From the NCBI GenBank assembly GCA_016713005.1, contig JADJPY010000008.1, positions 38,908 to 102,907 of the forward strand: a stretch of DNA of 64,000 bases, in the 5' to 3' direction. Below the pieces are notes generated by a model. It saw nothing but the letters and a program-made list of their open reading frames with translations. It did no database searches and was not told the DNA's origin. Positions 61,533-64,000 of this stretch are shown here, in pieces. Position numbers and translations under genes: made by a program. Every line of letters starts with the position of its first letter. Positions within the stretch are counted from its first letter, which is position 1. Origin of the DNA: Ramlibacter sp. (lineage in GTDB: Bacteria > Pseudomonadota > Gammaproteobacteria > Burkholderiales > Burkholderiaceae_C).

Positions 61533-64000
61533 ATGCCCTTAACCCTGCCACAGCTAGAACGCCACCTGTTCAAAGCCGCCGATATCCTGCGCGGCAAGAT
61601 GGATGCCTCTGAGTTCAGGAGTACATCTTCGGGATGCTCTTCCTCAAGCGCTGCTCCGACGTATTCGACCAGCACTACGAAAAGAACATCAAGGATGAAA
61701 ATGGCGGCAGGTTTGACCGAAGCCAAGGCCATCGAAAGCGCCAACGAGAAGACGGGTACACCGAAGATGGCTCGTTTTGGGTACCGCCGCAGTCGCGATA
61801 CGAATACCTGCTGAACAATGCTCACCAAAACGTCGGTGACTTCTTGAACAAGGCGCTGGCCGGGCTTGAAACCGGCAACACCAGCCTCTACGACGTGCTT
61901 GAGCACATCAACTTCACCCGCAAGGTTGGCCAGAGCAAGATCCCCGACATCAAGCTGCGCTCGCTGATCACGCATTTCAGCCTGCACCGCTTGCGCAATG
62001 AAGATTTCGAGTTCCCTGATTTGCTGGGTGCTGCCTACGAATTTCTGATTGGTGACTTTGCTGACTCCGCTGGCAAGAAAGGCGGCGAGTTCTATACGCC
62101 GCGCACGGTCGTGAGCATGATGGTGCGTCTGATCAAGCCAGAATTGCAGCACCGCATTTACGATCCCTGCTGTGGCTCCGGTGGCATGTTGATCTCTGCC
62201 AAGGAATATATCGACGAGCAAGGTCAGGAGGGCCGCAAGGCCAACCTGTACGGCCAAGAGGCCAACGGCACCGTGTGGTCCATCGCCAAGATGAACATGC
62301 TGCTGCACGGCATCAGCAGCGCCGACCTGCACAACGAGGGATACCCTGGCCAAACCGCAGCACGTGAAGGGAGGAGAGTTGATGCGCTTTGATCGCATCC
62401 TCACCAATCCGCCATTCTCCATTCCGTGGGGAACCACTGACAAAGATCAAAGCGGCCAGTCTGTGTGGGCGCCCGAAAAGCGCGACGAGCGCTTCAATTA
62501 TGGCGAGGTACCTCTTGGGGCCAAGAAGGCCGACCTGATGTTCCTGCAGCAGATGGTGGCGGTGCTGGCCGATGGCGGGCGGATGGCTGACGTCATGCCG
62601 CACGGAGTGCTGTTCCGGGGGTGGTGAGGGCGAACCATTTCGTGCCGGCATGATCGAGGACGATCTCTTTGGAAGCCGTCATCGGTGTGGCGCCCTTCCT
62701 GTTCTATGGCACGGGCATCCCAGCGTGCATCTAGTGCTGCGCCAGCGCGTGCAAAAACGGCGCTGAGCGAGTCAGCGGCAAGTCAAGGAGCGCCAGGGCA
62801 AAGTACTATTCATCAACGCCGACCGCGAGTTCTTGCAAGGGCGAGCGCAGAACTTTCTGATGCCCGAGCACATCGAGAAGATCGTCACCACCTTTGAGGC
62901 CTACAAAGAGGAGCCGGGCTTCTCGGCCATTGTGGACACCGCCACGCTCAAGGCCAACGGCTACAACCTTAACATCCGCCGATATGCCGACAACGCCCCA
63001 CCACCCGAGCCGCATGACGTGCGCGCCCATTTGCTGGGTGGTGTCCCCAAAGCCGAAGTGGCGCACCCCGGCAAGAAGGCCCTGTATTCGACGCGCACGG
63101 CCTGAACCCGATGGACTTCTTCATCGAGCGGGACGGCACTTACTACGACTTCAAGCCCAGCCTCACCGCGAAGATTGAGCTCAAACCGGCTATCGAATCG
63201 AACACCGGGCTTCAGGCCAAGGAGGCCGCCATCCGCGCCGCCTTCGAGGCTTGGTGGGCGGCCCACAGTCAGCGCATCACCGATCTGGCCGGGGCACAAA
63301 GTTTTCGTGGCTCTGCGTAACGAGCTGCTGGCCAGCTTCAGCGGCTCGCTGGAGCAGATTGGCCTGCTTGACCCCTTCCAGGTGCGTGGCATCGTGGCCG
63401 GTTTCTGGAATCAGGTCCAAGACGACTTCCTCACCCTAATGGCGCGGCTCGCACGGTGTGGTCGATGCCTGGCGCACCAGCATCGTCACTGCGCTGGAAG
63501 ACAAGGCCAAGAAGGAAAGTCCGCTGGAACACAAGTTGGTCAAATTCCTCATGGGTAGTTTCGTGGATGAGATCGAGGCGCTGGAGGCCAAAAATCGAGC
63601 TGGAAGCGGCAGTAAAAGGGCCAGCAGAGGCCAGCGACGAAGAGAACGGCGAGGATGGTGAAGCTGCCGAGACGGGAGACGACGACGCCATGGACGAGGC
63701 GCAGCTCAAGGCCAGAAAAAGGACCTTGAGGCCAAGATCAAAGAGATTACTCGGGTAGTGAAGGCAATCGAAAAGAGAAGAAAGCCATCGCCACCGCCCT
63801 CCCAAAAAAACTCGACAAGCCCAAGGCCCAGCAAGCGAACGCGGCCGAGATCGCCGCTCTACAGGCCGAGATCGCTAAGCAAGATGCTGAGCTGCTTGTT
63901 CAGGCACAGAAGCAGCAAGCCATCGAAGCCACCCGCAGCCCATCCTGGACCAAATTGCCGTATTCGACGAACTGCGCGACGCCCTAAAAGACGTGAAGAA
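61533..64000 (+). pseudogene. hsdM: Type I restriction-modification DNA methyltransferase subunit M, frame broken, 3' end outside window
   Basis: Opens MPLTLPQLERHLFKAADILR, the HsdM helical N-terminus. After a missing base near 61618 it reads YIFGMLFLKRCSDVFDQ-like sequence, the motif I region YDPCCGSGGMLISAKEYIDE and, after a break near 62370, the NPPF motif (RILTNPPFSIPWG). At least eight further frame changes follow up to the window edge. The later part has an extended C-terminal region rich in Glu, Lys and Ala (coiled coil) beyond the usual 500 residues. It methylates adenine in the type I target; hsdS and hsdR would lie to the right. Confidence 0.85.

Noticed and set aside
1..64000. CRISPR array
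   Set aside because: No regularly spaced direct repeats with unique spacers were seen; the repeats found are dispersed over 36 kb or occur as only two modules.

Overview
The window looks like a chromosomal segment of a high-GC betaproteobacterium, most likely family Comamonadaceae (Acidovorax/Polaromonas/Hydrogenophaga-like). This is inferred from gene content and protein flavour: a TRAP transporter, intracellular PHB depolymerase, NtrBC-glnA, an AmmeMemoRadiSam pair, and palindromic repeats of a type I recall from that family. No rRNA, tRNA or CRISPR array was recognised.

Positions 1-6600 hold a minus-strand quinate/shikimate catabolic cluster. It contains type II dehydroquinase (cut by the window edge), a TIM-barrel dehydroshikimate dehydratase and an HPPD/VOC-like partner encoded as two separate genes, a quinate/shikimate dehydrogenase, a complete DctPQM TRAP transporter, and a TetR regulator with a candidate operator in front of dctQ. 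Positions 6700-45200 are mostly housekeeping and accessory metabolism: DMT and MFS exporters, chorismate synthase, cupin, GST, PHB depolymerase, a CBS protein (frameshifted), O-acetylhomoserine sulfhydrylase, a Crp/PAS/hybrid-kinase signalling block, a P450, YihY, a GlcD-like oxidase, malic enzyme, thyA-folA, xth, PhoX, ntrC-ntrB, glnA with sigma-54 and NtrC sites, a CinA-type protein, sterol desaturase, a polysaccharide deacetylase, a beta-propeller protein, radical SAM AmrS with a Memo-AMMECR1 fusion, and a pseudouridine synthase.

Two families of short interspersed repeats run through the core region. Family 1 (about 65 bp, eight copies) and family 2 (about 40-60 bp, two copies) repeatedly fall inside reading frames without breaking them. 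They form protein linkers, C-termini, stop codons and possibly a signal peptide.

From about 45.6 kb to the end lies a lower-GC genomic island. Its plus-strand part carries an HTH-ImmA/IrrE + PIN pair, small island proteins separated by hairpin-rich spacers, a large serine recombinase, two ParB/RepB-like proteins without ParA, and a DUF3987-type protein. Its minus-strand part (60359 to 53962) is a four-gene SMC system in the order SMC ATPase, MukE-like, kleisin/MukF-like, Toprim-like. I read it as a divergent Wadjet/MksBEFG-like anti-plasmid system whose gene order (C-B-A-D) differs from the standard jetABCD. A WYL-domain regulator is transcribed divergently from it, with a 21-bp perfect palindrome between them, and is followed by a long HsdM of a type I restriction-modification system that runs off the window. 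The whole is a mobile defence island.

Many island genes are split by single-base indels, with density rising toward the right edge; two core genes have an extra base in a G6 tract. This pattern suggests sequence or assembly error at least as much as real decay, so broken genes are reported with the full span I could reconstruct.
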